In this document: piece after piece, positions 49,486-61,487 of the stretch | How the letters are laid out: every line of letters begins with the position of its first letter | Numbering within the stretch: the first letter of the stretch is position 1 | Assembly (NCBI GenBank): GCA_023525715.1 | Contig: CM042009.1 | Coordinates: 131,742,711-131,806,710, forward strand | Source: Cichorium intybus | Lineage: Eukaryota; Streptophyta; Magnoliopsida; Asterales; Asteraceae | Length of the DNA stretch: 64,000 nucleotides | Direction: 5' to 3' | Notes under the pieces: model-generated | Database searches by the model: none | What the model was told of the DNA's origin: nothing | The model's input: the letters and a program-made list of their open reading frames with translations, nothing else | Made by a program: the position numbers and the translations under genes

Positions 49486-50517
49486 CCCGAAGATGTTGCT
49501 CATGCTCCTCCTTCGTCTTAGAGTAGACTAATATGTCGTCAATAAACACAATAACAGAGTGGTCAAGCATCGGGCTGCACACCCGATTCATGAGGTCCAT
49601 AAAAGCGGCGGGTGCATTGGTGAGCCCAAAAGGCATCACCACGAACTCATAATGCCCATAGCGAGTACAGAATGCGGTCTTCTCAATGTCTTCTTCTCGG
49701 ACTCGCATCTGGTGGTAACCGGACCGTAAATCAATCTTGGAGAACCAAGATGCTCCCTGCAGCTGATCAAAAAGGTCGTCAATACGTGGTAGCGGGTATC
49801 TGTTCTTTATCGTGCGCTTGTTCAGCTCCCTATAATCGATACACATACGCTGGGTGCCATCCTTCTTCTTGACAAAAAGAATAGGAGCACCCCATGGCGA
49901 AGAGCTAGGCCGTATAAAACCCTTACTACTTAACTCTTGAAGTTGCTCCTGGAGTTCTTTCATTTCGGGTGGCGCCAACCGATATGGAGCTTTAGCTATC
50001 GGAGTCGCACCCGGCAATAGATCAATGCGGAACTCCACTTGCCGAATAGGGGGCAAGCCAGGGAGTTCCTCCGGAAAAACAACGCTGAAGTCGGAAACAA
50101 CCGGAATTCCATTAAGTACCCTGGCAGCAGAACAAGAAGCGATGGCCAAACGAGGAGTATCTCCCTGAATGATAAGTTCTCCGCCCTTAGGGTTTCGAAC
50201 GCGAACTTGTTTCTTTCGACAGAGGATTTCTGCATCAAACGCGTCAAGCCAATCCATACCCACGATAACACAAAGATCTCGCATCGCAATGGGAATAAGA
50301 TCAATAGGGAATTCAACCCCGGAAAATTCAAGAGTACAGCCCCGATACACGTCGGTGACATAAATCATACGGTTATCGGCAACTTCAATAACCATTGGGC
50401 GAGCCAGTTTTCCGATACTACGACCCAGACGATTAATGAATGTGCGAGATACAAAAGAATGAGTAGCACCGCTGTCGAACATGACAACAGCGGGCTCGGA
50501 GTCTAATAAATAAGTGC
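49471..50517 (-). pseudogene. Innermost Gypsy pol, upstream part: protease and RT, truncated
   Basis: Starts at a splice-acceptor-like CAG/GC (50518/50517) and runs about 345 codons. Aspartic protease with FDSGATHSFV; linker; RT with PYRLAPPEMKEL, DYRELNKRTIKNRYPLPRID, FSKIDLRSGYHQ, MPFGLTNAPAAF and the catalytic FIDD. It then stops being RT-like at about 49485, where the thumb should follow. Frame and homology change together at a TTTGGAGACAT sequence, so a deletion of about 170 codons (compare 43.9-44.7 kb of the middle element) joined two sites with shared TTTGGAGAC. Loss of the thumb and two of the RNase H acidic residues makes the polymerase defective. Confidence 0.9.
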
Positions 50518-50605
50518 CTGATCCACAACATATAAACAATATTTAAACTACCGTCAAATTTAAACAATGCAAGAGTGAAGGAGAATGAAGGAAAGGGGAT
50601 TTTAC
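50518..50605 (-). other. Candidate 88-nt spliceosomal intron between gag and protease
   Basis: On the minus strand the segment begins GTAAAA after ...GGCGG and ends ...TGGATCAG before GCACTTA. Removing it keeps the gag frame (1 nt of a Gly codon on the left, 2 nt on the right) and leads straight into the protease domain. The segment is pyrimidine- and T-rich, has no similarity to gag or protease, and has a branch-point-like TTTGAC about 40 nt before the acceptor. Unspliced, 88 nt shifts the frame, so Gag ends at 50433 with an unrelated tail. Ribosomal frameshifting in the overlap 50433-50546 is the alternative. Confidence 0.7.
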
Positions 50606-51740
50606 CCGCCACAGTCGCGGTAATCGCCGGCTCCTCTGCAGTCAGTTGGTGAACACGTCCTCGTGTCACCATGGTAGTTCCCTTAGATGACGATGCACCC
50701 GCGGGTTTCATACCCCCGCCTCCACCACTATTCTTCAACAATGGGCAATCAGGCTTTTTGTGTCCCTTCTCGTTGCAGTTAAAACAGGTAGGAACCGAAG
50801 AGGGAACCTGTGGTGATGCCACCACCACTGAGGACTTGCAATTCTTCCAATGATGACCCGGCTTCTTACAGTTGTAACACACTAACCGACTCTTGTCGTC
50901 CTGTCCTGCAGACGGCCTATACTCGTATCTCGTCTTCCCACCGTTCTTCTGCTTCTTATTTGCATCACCGGACGTCTTGGTCAGGGCGTGGTCCGCTTTC
51001 CTCTTGTGCTGCTGGGTCTGTAACTCAATCTCCCTCCTCCTAGCGGCATCCATAACAGCTGACAGTGTTGTGAACTCCTGCATGCTCACAAACTCCCGTA
51101 TCTCCGTACGAAGGGCATCCTTATACCTGCTAACCAACCATGCCTCATCTCCGGCAAATGAGGGACAGAAAGACATCATCTCCAGGAACTTGGCATTCAG
51201 ATCTGACACGCACTCTGAAGTCTGCTCAAAGGTCATAAACTGCTGCAGCATCCGCTGCTGCTCCACCTTGGGCACATACTGCTTCTCAAACCTCTCCACA
51301 AACTGGGCCCAAGTCATGGCTCTCAGCTCATCCTCAGTCAACAATGTCGTAACAGTCTTCCACCAGGCATTCGCCTTCTTCCTCAGCTGGCTCATCACAA
51401 CAACAACCTTGAACTGGTCTGGGCACCCGCAAGTCATGAGGGCGCTTTCAATATCGGCAATCCAGTGCTTAGCCTCTACTGGATTCAAGTCACCATTCCA
51501 CTGAGGGGGGTGGCACTTAGAGAACTTCTCATAGTAATAGGCTGAGTCGCGAACAAGAGGCGCGGGTAAAGCTCCTCCGTGAACAGCTGCGAAACGCTCA
51601 TCCAAGAGGGCACGAACTTGGGTAATGATGTCGGTAGTGACATTCGGAATGAGGTCGTTGAAGGCATTGTTAAATTCTTCAGCGATGAGTTCCCTAACTT
51701 GCTCCATTTGGGTCTGATTTAGACGAGTAGCCGGAGCCAT
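50606..51740 (-). CDS. Gag of innermost Gypsy element
   Basis: ATG at 51740, about 560 nt inside the 5' LTR. 378 codons to the proposed splice donor; unspliced, the frame runs on to 50433 (435 codons in all). The retrotransposon gag domain is at residues about 60-230 (FSKCHPPQWNG, KANAWWKTV, WAQFVERFEKQYVP), followed by a basic region. Two CCHC zinc knuckles follow: CYNCKKPGHHWKNC and CFNCNEKGHKKPDC. Gag assembles the particle and binds the RNA through the knuckles. There are no internal stops. Gag and pol are not in one frame here, unlike in the middle element. Confidence 0.93.
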
Positions 51741-52287
51741 CTATATTCGCAGAGTAAAGAGATTATTAGGATTTATTCGTCCTAGATATTTCTATGAAGA
51801 CGGAACACTCAGCTCACTGGATATTTTCAACCTTGCCCCGACACGAGATTGGCATCGGTGCTTCAAATAGTAGGGGCCCTTCTACTACCTTCCACACAAA
51901 TTCCAATCTTGCATTCGCGTCTAGTTTCAAATGTTCCAGTTCGCTCTAGCCGGTTATTTAAACAACTCTCTCTCACATGGTATTACTAGCCTAGGGGAAA
52001 ATTTAACAATTTTAGGGCTAGCTAATGATAAGTCTAAAGGCAAAGCTCCTAATAACAATTCAAGGCAAAGCTCCTAATAACAATTCAAGGTGCAATAATC
52101 TATCAAAATAAAAGTATAAGAAACAAGGCTTACTTGGCTGACCGGCACACCCTGGGATCTTCCACTACTAGTCTTCAAAATTTTAAAGAAAATTCTTTTA
52201 GAAATTTATTTTAAGGGGAACAAAATTTTAAGAGCCTCAAATTTGAGTCTAGAACATTCCTAAGAATGCCTAGTTCTCTCAAACGTG
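51741..52287 (-). other. Untranslated leader of innermost Gypsy element
   Basis: Between PBS and gag ATG. No coding signal. A short imperfect direct repeat (AAGCTCCTAATAACAATTCA at about 52044 and 52068, with TAGGAGCTTTG-type flanks) is visible. A packaging signal would be expected here but I cannot identify one. Confidence 0.6.
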
Positions 52288-52303
52288 TGCTCTGATACCA
52301 ACT
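52288..52303 (-). other. Primer-binding site of innermost Gypsy element (tRNA-iMet)
   Basis: The minus strand reads AGTTGGTATCAGAGCA just inside the LTR. Confidence 0.88.
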
Positions 52304-54556
52304 TGTCACGCCCAAAAATTTTCACAAAATATTTGAACTTTTTAAAACAACTTTTATAAAAGAAGCTACGAGTTTACAAAAGATAAGTATCACAAAACCA
52401 AATTATGACGAAATAAACATAATAATGTGCGGAAGCAAAATAATAATAATGTCCCAAAATAGAAACTCTTCTAGTAGTGGTATCCCGGTGCTCCAAGTCA
52501 CGCCTCAGCCTCTTTAATCTTAATACCTGAAAATGTTAGGGAGAACCGTAAGCATAAAGCTTAGTGAATTCAAACACAGACATCATATCAATATTCACAT
52601 TTACTAATTCAAATCCAATTCCAATTATAATTACATTAATAAGCAAGGAACAAATCAATGCTTATATTAGTAGGGAGGACTTGTAGGTTTGAGCCGCACC
52701 GGGTAAATCCCGTATCCTTTGGCCCCGATCCCCGCACCTCATAAAGAGTATAACGTTGGTGATCTTACCTAACTACCCCTCATAGTATTAATCAATCACA
52801 TACAGTGCACATGTACGATTTTATAACAATAACATAGCATGCTTTAAATATTATATCTAAACAATCACACACGAGCTATCTAGCAAACATAAACACTAAT
52901 ACAACGGTGTGAGAGAACTCACCTTGAGTGAGTGAGTAACAGATAGGAGTCAATATAAGACTACCAAGCTTGTGCAAACTTCAAGGCTTCACCTAAATAG
53001 AACTAAAGGTTAGAAGAGTGAAGTTGTGAAACTAAGCAATGAGAAGGGAGTAATCACAGCAAGGACTCTAAAACAGTCCTGCTGATCGGGACTGAATTAC
53101 TCCAAAATGCACAATAGAAACATAGGATTAAATAATTTTTGTAAGAAACTACAATGGCTTAGGTTTCCAGAACCATAAGGAACTCCTCATAACTCCAAAA
53201 GACGTAAGAGATATGAATTTTACAAAAAGACTTGTCACTGCAGTCTTTGGACGGACAGTCAGGTGGTGTTGGCCAATTCTACCCAACTTGTGGGTGGAAT
53301 TAGTCCCAACCAAAAATCAGAGGCACATTAGACACAAAAAGACAAGTCTCAGAGTTGGAATCGATTAAAAAGGGTTTCCAAGGCTCTAGATATAAAAATC
53401 ACAAGTTGGTCAATCACAGAATCAGCATGAGCTGGTGACTGTCCATTAACCTAGAGTGTGGGTCCATTCTAACCAAGTTATATTGAGAATTAATGACCCA
53501 TTTTCTCCAGATATTAAATTAACTATGTAATGTACATGTGGGTATTTGGAATCACTCAGGATCATTTCCCAAACCCTCATAATGATAAAAACAAAATGAC
53601 ATATCACAGCAGACCCGGATCAGACCCAACAACAGAGAAGCTGTTGTTGACCATAGGTAAGGTCCTTTTTATCGAGGGTGCCTTTTAAGAAAGTTGCCTA
53701 ACTAGATTTGTGAACTTTGGGCACTGATATGGGGTCCATTTGAGTTCTAGAACTCGAGATATGATTTTTACAAAATGGTTACCGAATCTGATTGAAGCAG
53801 AAACATAACCTTTAATGACATATCTTGGCCAATCCACCCTTTTCTCTTTGGGATACATTCTAGGATGTACCAACTCATCCTATTTAGTCCCCATAAATAT
53901 TGTGGTACTAAAAAGGATTAGAGATCATTAGGGATTCATTTAGCCATATGAAAACTAGAAGAACTTAATCATAAATCCAAGTACAAAACCCTAAGATCAT
54001 GATTTTCAATTTAGGGTTTTGTAGTGATCTTTCACATACACTCACACTCATATGTACATCAATGATGATGTAATGAGGTGGTGTATTCAGATCTAACACT
54101 AAGATACATACATCTAAAAGAAAGGGTAGAAGTAGAGAGATTACTACATCAAAATAACAACATAAGATGCTACATAAAATGATAGAATTGGAGAACAATC
54201 AAAATTACAAACATACCAATGATTGAAGTTAGGGATGAACACAAGAGAAAAGTTCTTGGTTGGAGGAGAGGGAGAGGGAGGCGTGAAAGAGAGTGTGGAG
54301 TGGAGGAATTAGGGTTTTTGAACCCTAATATATTAGATTAGTGGGCTAAACCCTAAAGCCTTTGGGCTAGAAGACCATTTAAGCTTTAATTGGGTTTGGC
54401 TATAAACCCATGGACTTAATTATATGATTAAAAGATGGGAATAACTATAAGCCCAAATCTTTTAATTAATCATGCCTTAATTAATTAAATTAATATAATG
54501 TCTCATAATTAATTAATTAAAATAAATAACGTACCGAGAAAAACCGGGGCGTTACA
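52304..54556 (-). mobile_element. 5' LTR of innermost Gypsy element
   Basis: 2253 bp, virtually identical to 45524-47776. Confidence 0.95.
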
Positions 54557-54561
54557 TAAAT

Positions 54562-55987
54562 TGACAGAAAATTTATGACCGCAAAAATCAAAAGTGCAAT
54601 CTTGGATGACTGCATTGAGTGAAATGTTTTTTCCATTGGCGACTTCTACGGTAAAGTGTTCATCAAGTATCGTGCGAGGTGTGTGAAGTATGGGTTCAAA
54701 TTCCAAGGACACAAAACTTTTGTCGGCACCTGAATCAAAAAGTACTGATGCGTAGCAGTCATTTATGAGAAACGTACCATTTACGACCTTGTTATCGGTC
54801 TGTGCTTGGGTTGCGGTAATGACAAATGCTCGGCCTTTAGGAGCTGGAACCTGCATTGTTGGATTTGCCTGGGCTTGAGTGTTAATGATATTGACAAGCC
54901 TAGGACACGCGTTTCTGAAATGGGTGGGGTCACCACAGTTGAAGCATGTTCCAGTTGGATACCGGGTTTGTGTTTGCTGATTTGAGGGTAGAGCGAATGG
55001 TCGCTGAGTTTTTGGTGCACGGCATGTGTCCGCCAAGTGGCCATAGCGACCACAAGTCGTACAAAGGCGACACGGGCTGGTGGACATATGGTGATAGTTA
55101 CAATGGTTACAGAGGGGGTGAGGTCCGGTATACGGCTTTTTGTTTGGTTGGGTGACTTGGGTGATAGGAGCAGCAGGGGTAATAACAGCATGGTTGTGGT
55201 GATGGCTTTTCCGCTTCTTTTTGTCGTGTCGGTGTGAGGACTCGGACTTCACAATTAAGGGGGTCTCAGGGGTCGGCTTTTCAGTTGTCATCTTTGAACC
55301 CTTGCGTGGGAGGACACCATCGTTCATATTATCCTCGTTGAGTTGACCTGCTATTTCAATAGCGGATTCCAGAGTAGATGGCCTGCTGCTGGTCACCGAA
55401 TCACGGATCTGGCGCGGTAACCCTTTGATGTAGCGACGTATTGCAGTTTTCGTAGGTTGAACCATGTGAGGTAGGAGTCTTGAAAGATCATAGAATCTAT
55501 TAGTGTAGGCCGCGTTGTCTCCTCCCACCTGTTTCAGATTCCAGAATTCCTCCTCGAGAGTTTGCAATTCGCTGTCCGGACAGAACTTTTCTATAATGCG
55601 TTCCTTTAGTTTTGACCAGGTCATTCCCAAGGCAACACCCTCTCCTTTTGCCCGTTTTTCTAGGTTCCACCATGAGAGAGCATGACCTTGGAGGCACCCT
55701 GTAGCGTGACGGACCATCAGGTCCTCAGGGCACTCGCTGTGGATGAAAGTACTCTCCATTTCTTCGATCCATGTGAGGAGTGCGGTGGCACCATCTATGC
55801 CTTTGAAGTAAGGCGGATTACAGCTACGAAAATGCTTAAACGAGCAACGATGAGTGGTTGCTGGAGCTTGCGGCTGAAGAGTTTGAAGATGGGTTGCAAT
55901 TGTTGGGATGACATTCGCTACCTCCTTAGCGATAAGGGCGGCTAGCCTCCGGTTGTTACGAGCAGCGTATGGGGGTCGTAATGCCAT
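54562..55987 (-). CDS. Gag and start of protease of middle Gypsy element
   Basis: ATG at 55987. The gag domain is at residues about 50-230 (FRSCNPPYFKG, ALSWWNLEKRAKGEG, LKERIIEKFCP), followed by a Lys/His-rich stretch. Then Cys/His clusters: CNHCNYHHMSTSPC, and CCHC knuckles CTTCGRYGHLADTC and CFNCGDPTHFRNAC. The aspartic protease begins with FDSGADKSFV about 60 codons before the break. The frame is open throughout and is interrupted only by the innermost element. Counting bases, 55987 to 54557 is a whole number of codons and pol resumes at 45518 in register, so gag-pol was one continuous frame before the insertion. Confidence 0.94.
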
Positions 55988-56798
55988 CTATGAGAAACAC
56001 GCATATGGACTTGTGAGTTATTTGTAAATTGATTATGGAAATTAAGTTTGTAGACATTGTTGGGTAAAATGATTGTAAAACACTTGTTGGGCCATGGTTA
56101 GGAGTGTTGGGCACCTTTTGGGCTTTCCATGGGTACTAAATGTGAAGCATGTAGCAATTGCGTGGGCCCCCACAATACTAAGTTTTCACATGTTTTTCCC
56201 ACTTCAAGGTCCATTAGGGAACTTAATAGTCCAATGAGTTGGCCATTTTGGAGTGTATCCTTTCGGATACGTTTGATAAGGTCGGGTATTTTGATGGCTC
56301 AAAAGTAATGTGAATGACGTGCTTTGGCCTATAGGTTTGGGAACTCTCGCCTTTGGTCCCCAGGTAAGCAAACTGGTCCCTCGGTTGATTGGGATGTATA
56401 CGAATGCTTACCTAGTCAGGACTTTCGGGCTACCGGCACCTCCCCCTTCCAGTTACTACGCGTCCATTACTTTGATCCTACCCAACTAGAGTGGATGACT
56501 TTTAATTTCCTATGAGCTCTAAGGAATATATATGTATATAAATTTTTATTTTGAAACATTTGAGTATGTGTGTGATTTTAAGAGAAAGAAAAGAAAATTC
56601 ACAAGTGTATGCACACATATAAGTGTCGGGAATAATACGTAAGCACATAAGGGAGCAATTAGCACACAAAGGTATTCCTAGGATTTTCTAAGTGCGAATT
56701 GCTTGCAGTTGTGTGTGCATTTTATAAACTAGCATACGAGAGGACCCTAGAGGCTATAGACTAGGTCAAGGCAATTAACCTAATTCCCTATAGTCAAG
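55988..56798 (-). other. Untranslated leader of middle Gypsy element
   Basis: Between PBS and gag ATG. No coding signal recognised. Confidence 0.6.
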
Positions 56799-56812
56799 GG
56801 CTCTGATACCAA
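56799..56812 (-). other. Primer-binding site of middle Gypsy element (tRNA-iMet)
   Basis: The minus strand reads TTGGTATCAGAGCC, two to three bases inside the LTR. Confidence 0.88.
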
Positions 56813-56814
56813 TC

Positions 56815-59518
56815 TGTCACACCCCGATCCTTGGCGGAATCGATCAAGGCGTGATATATTGTTCAAAGTCTCATGACAACTATGTTATAATATGATTAGA
56901 TTCAATTAAGTACTAAGTATGCAAACAAAATCCACAACATACAAATACAAATCCAAATACAACAACATTTATTACAGGAAATTTAAATAGTATTGTGGGT
57001 TTCTAAGGTACACCCTACTTTTCATCAACTCCATTCTTCAAATCTGCATCATGGGTAAAAACAGGTCAACTACGAGAGTTGGTGAGTAATCTAGTTTTAT
57101 TAAAGAAAATTGTGAGTTTGAATAATTTGAAATTTGTTTTCTTTTGAAGTTGGCAAACAAGTGTTATTGAGATAACAATTTATAAATCAAAAATTGATTA
57201 ACAAATGATAACAACAACAATAAGTCCTCACCCTATATATACATATAAGTATATATATAGGATGGAGCATCTAATCATCATACACACTCAACCACGTGCA
57301 ATCAATCACCTTAGCGTCCCAAGGCGGGGTGGTCAACCCAATAGCGCTATTATTGTCCATAACGTACCTCAAGAATACGGGCATAGTCATGGAGATTAGA
57401 CTAAAAATGATAATGCACTACAAGTACATGTAGCGTAAACAAACAATAATTATACAAATAATGATTCAAGTATAAATGTCCCAACAATGTCTCAATTGTG
57501 ATAAAATAATAAAATGAAGTTGAAAACATATTAGAACCACATGATACACCCCAAAAGTATTGAAAAGTATAAAATACAGGGTAGATTACTCACATTAGTC
57601 CAATAAGGAATGCGCGTGTTGTACGATAGACGGCTCGGGTCAAAACGACGTGGAACCTATTATAATTAATAGTTTTGGTTTAGGAATCGATAAATAGGAA
57701 TATAGTATTAATAAAATAATTTAGACACATATTATTATATTAGATGAATTAACAATTATCCAAATTTTGTTTTGAATATTAATGTATTTATATGTTAAAT
57801 GAATTTTAAATTGAATTAATTACTTTGCTTAATTAATTTATATTTTCACTTTAGGCAAGATTTTAATAATTTATTATTACAATAATAACTAGTCAAATTA
57901 TAAGTATTTACAGATTTTATATATTATAAACAATTATTTATATGAAATAATCATTAAAAATGCATTTTTACATGCTTAGATATTTAGGAAAATGGTTTTA
58001 AATACTAAACTGTAATGAAACATTCTGAAATTATCAGAAAATCATTATTTCATAAAATAGTAATTACTGTAAAATTTTCATATTTTTCTTAACTGCTTTA
58101 GTATTTATTTAGTATTTTAATAATTAAACAACAACAAAATTCGAAACAAATAATGAATGATCCCTAAAAATTCTGGAAAACTAACCATAGTTTTCTAACA
58201 TTATATTGAGCCTATTGTAAATATTTTGGATATTTTGGATTAAGGGAAGTATTTCTTATGTTTTTCATTATTAACTAATCAATAAAATCATAAATAATAG
58301 GAAAATATTAAGAGAAATTAATTAGACTTTTTATTTATGATTACCATGTTATATATGATATTCTGATAAGGTGTTATAATTTTTGGACATGTGTAGCTAT
58401 TTATTATCAATTTAAACCATTAAATAAACATTAAATCAGGACAAATACGAAAACATTCTTACAAAATTCTGTAAATTTATTCATGGAGTCTTTAATATGT
58501 GAATAAGGTGCGAAAAATATAAAATCTAGTTTTTAACATACATAACTATATTTTGCAATTTATTTATCTACAACAAAATAAAATACAAAATAAGCATCAA
58601 ACTGTAATATAAATGCATGAAACTTTATAAATCCACTTTACTCAATATATGGGTTGTTCCAAAATATTCCCAGAATTTATTTACTGCAAAAAGTATTTTA
58701 TTTGAATTATTGCCTTATTTTAGTGCAATAATTATAGTAATTCAATAAAAATAAGTTATTTTCTGAAAATTTCCAGAACTTCTTATTTTATTGATGGGAT
58801 CTTTAGAAAAATCAGGTTTATGCATAAAATGAGTTTTAGATATTTTGGTGGATTTAATTTGTTTCATGTATGAATTTGGAACTTTTTAACAACATACCTT
58901 GATGAATGCTTCAATAGGGATGAAGATTTGAGTATGAGAGCTTGTTCTTGGCTGGAAAATTGATATTTCTTAGATGAATTTCGAGATTGAGAGGGAGAGA
59001 AAGGATAGAGAGGGTTTGAGTGGTGATGAGAATAATGTGTGGGGAGAAAAATGAAAGGAAAGATGATGAGAGGTGTGAGTGGGAGACCATGGGAATAACT
59101 TTTGACTTTAGGTGGTCTTCATAATTTCCCACTAGTACAAGCATCTCTATGTAATACACTAATTAATATAAGAATTTTATAAAATTTAATGTAGAGTTTA
59201 TAAAAATAGAGTTTTATAAAAAAATAGGTTATTATTTGATTATAACAATCTACTTTGATTTGAAGTTTAATTATAGTATTCAAGTTTGACTCTTTTAATT
59301 TAATTAGAGTATCATACTTTGATTTGATTTTAATATGGTATCATAATTTAATTTGATTATAGTTATAACGTTATACTATGCTATTTTGCTATTAACGTCA
59401 ATTTATATCGTATTGTATAGGTTTTGATCCTATTAGCGTCAAGTAAATCTTGAGTAGGGTTTATTAAATTTCCCAATTGGGTTGGGTTGACCCGAATCCA
59501 TTTTAGGCGGATGTCACA
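56815..59518 (-). mobile_element. 5' LTR of middle Gypsy element
   Basis: 2704 bp, matching 39672-42375 with about 8 substitutions. TATA-like TATATTAA near 59163 on the minus strand; 82-codon frame at 58911-59159; donor-like AGGTATG near 58900, so the leader may contain an intron. Confidence 0.93.
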
Positions 59519-61480
59519 GCCTAGACTCTTTCAAACTTCTTGACACCGAGGAAGAAGAGAATAGTGACAATGAAGCTATGGGTTGTGCCTTCAATATGGG
59601 CGGTGCCTTTGATAGTACAACCTCTGCCGAAACCGATCCAGTCGTCACCATCACCAAAACACATCCGATCAAAGAGAGTGATAGGGATGTAGATGTAGCT
59701 AGTATACCTGAAATTACTAATATACCAAAAAAAATATTTCTTGCTCTATTGTGTAGGATCTAGAAGAAGCAGCTGATCTAGAAGGAATGGTTGATCCAAG
59801 GTACCCAGTAAGAAGCAACCGAGGAATTCCAAAGAAACAGTACTAGCCGGATATAAAGGCAAAAGGAAGGTATCCGATAAGCAATTACGTGTCACACCAT
59901 CGCCTTGCAAATCCATGTGCACTACTAGTTGATAAACTAGCCACCGTTTCTATACCAAGTGACGTACAAGAAGCCTTGAAAGACGAAAGATGGAAAAAAG
60001 CAATAAATGAAGAAATGGAGGTGTTGCAAAAGAACCAAACGTCAGAATTAGTAAAGTTTCCTAATCGGAAGAAAACAATGGGGTGTAGGTGGATATACAT
60101 TGTGAAACTCGATTCAGGAGGAAATATAGACAGATTCAAGGCGAGACTAGTTGCAAAGGGGTATACGCAAAAATATAGCATTGATTATGGAGACACGTTT
60201 GCATCAGTAGCAAAAATTAACACCATTCACATATTAATATCCATTGCAAGAATCGAAGACTGGCCCCTTAAGCAATTTGATGTGAAAAATGCTTTCTTAT
60301 ATGGGTATCTTGAAGAAGAAGTATATATATCCGCCGCCAGGCATCAAGTGTAATGGAAAGGTGTGCAAACTAAGGAAAGTGGTGTACGGGCTGAAACAGT
60401 CACCACGTGCTTGGTTTGGCAGGTTCTCGAGTTTTATGAAAAGAATCGTGTATAAACAAAGTGATGCAGACCATACGTTGTTCGTGAAATCCAACAACGG
60501 GAAAGTGACAGCCTTGATCGTGTATGTTGATGATATGGTTGTCACCGGAAACGACTTGGAGGAAAAGGTGAAACTTTAAAAAATACTTGCCACTGAATTT
60601 GAATTGAAGGATCTTGGACACCTAAAGTATTTCTTAGGAATTGAAGTGGCCAGATCAAAGTCTAGAGTCAGGATATGCCAACGAAAATACATACTAGATT
60701 TGTTGGCTGAGACTGGCATGTTGGACTGTAAACCTGCTGATACTCCCATTGAAACGAACCACAGACTTTCAATACTTCGCGATCAAGTTCCCACTAATAA
60801 AGATCGATATGAGAAGTTAGTTGGAAAGCTTATTTACTTGTGTCACACAAGACCTGATATAGCATATGCTGCAAGTGTAGTTAGCCGCTTCATGCATGCA
60901 CCAAGTGAAGATCATATGAATGCTGTGTATTCGAATATTAAGGTATCTCAAAGCCTCACCTGGAAAAGTTTTATTCTTTGGAAATAATCAAGATCATCGA
61001 GTTAGTGGGTATACAGATGCAGATTGGGCCGGAGATCGGGTGGATGGAAAATCCACTTCAGGATATTTCATGTTTGTTGGAGGAAATCTCGTTACATAGA
61101 GGAGCAAGAAACAAAAAGTTGTATCAAGATCAAGTGCGGAAGCTGAATTTAGAGGAATGGTACATGGCGTATGTGAGCTTTTGTGGATAAAGCGAATCTT
61201 AAGAGATTTGGGGATATCTCTAACGTCTCCTATGCAGCTACATTGTGATAATAAATCAGCTGTAAAAATAGCTAACAATCATGTTCAACATGATAGGACT
61301 AAACACGTAGAAGTTGATCGACATATTATCAAGGATCATCTTGAAAAGAAAACTGCGGAGCTTCCACATGTTGCTTCTGAAGATCAACTTGTAGACATGC
61401 AAACGAAAGTTGTATTTGGGAGAGTGTTTCATTGCTCTCTTGACAAGCTGGGAATAATGGACATACATTCTCCACCTTAA
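59519..61480 (+). pseudogene. Copia integrase C-terminus, reverse transcriptase and RNase H remnant
   Basis: Resumes the Copia pol after the TSD GCCTA. An acidic linker (59540-59760) is followed by RT at 59889-60580, with the blocks MGCRWIYIVKLD, RFKARLVAKGYTQ, VKNAFLYGYLEEEVYI, VVYGLKQSPRAWF and the catalytic YVDD (about 60525). A frameshift lies near 60320 between the LYGYLEE block and the PPGIKC block, and a TAA falls near 60577. The thumb/RNase H region continues at 60604-60987 (LGHLKYFLGIEVA, RPDIAYAASVVSRFMHAP) and, after another frameshift, at 61157-61480 (LHCDNKSAVKIANN, RTKHVEVDRHIIKDHL). RT catalytic residues survive but the frame is broken at least three times. Confidence 0.9.
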
Positions 61481-61487
61481 AGGGGAG
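61477..61487 (+). other. Copia polypurine tract
   Basis: TTAAAGGGGAG directly before the LTR start TGTTGAGG. Confidence 0.88.

Larger units (their letters stand above)
45524..54556 (-). mobile_element. Innermost Gypsy element (Tekay/Del-type chromovirus), minus strand
   Basis: LTRs of 2253 bp each (45524-47776 and 52304-54556). I count only about 2 differences between them by eye (near 46143/52923 and 46524/53304). TSD TAAAT on both sides. PBS and PPT intact. Gag, protease, partial RT, partial RNase H, integrase and chromodomain are present. Pol has lost about 170 codons across the RT thumb and RNase H and changes frame there. It is a different family from the middle element, since the LTRs are unrelated, but of the same lineage. 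It is the youngest layer in the window. Confidence 0.95.
39672..59518 (-). mobile_element. Middle Gypsy element (Tekay/Del-type chromovirus), minus strand
   Basis: LTRs of 2704 bp each (39672-42375 and 56815-59518), TSD GCCTA on both sides, PBS and PPT in place. The gag-pol frame is continuous apart from the innermost element at 45524-54556, and pol ends in a chromodomain. I count about 8 substitutions between the LTRs by eye (about 0.3 %). At a commonly used plant rate (1.3e-8 per site per year) that is of the order of 0.1 million years. Without the innermost insertion it would look complete. Confidence 0.95.
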
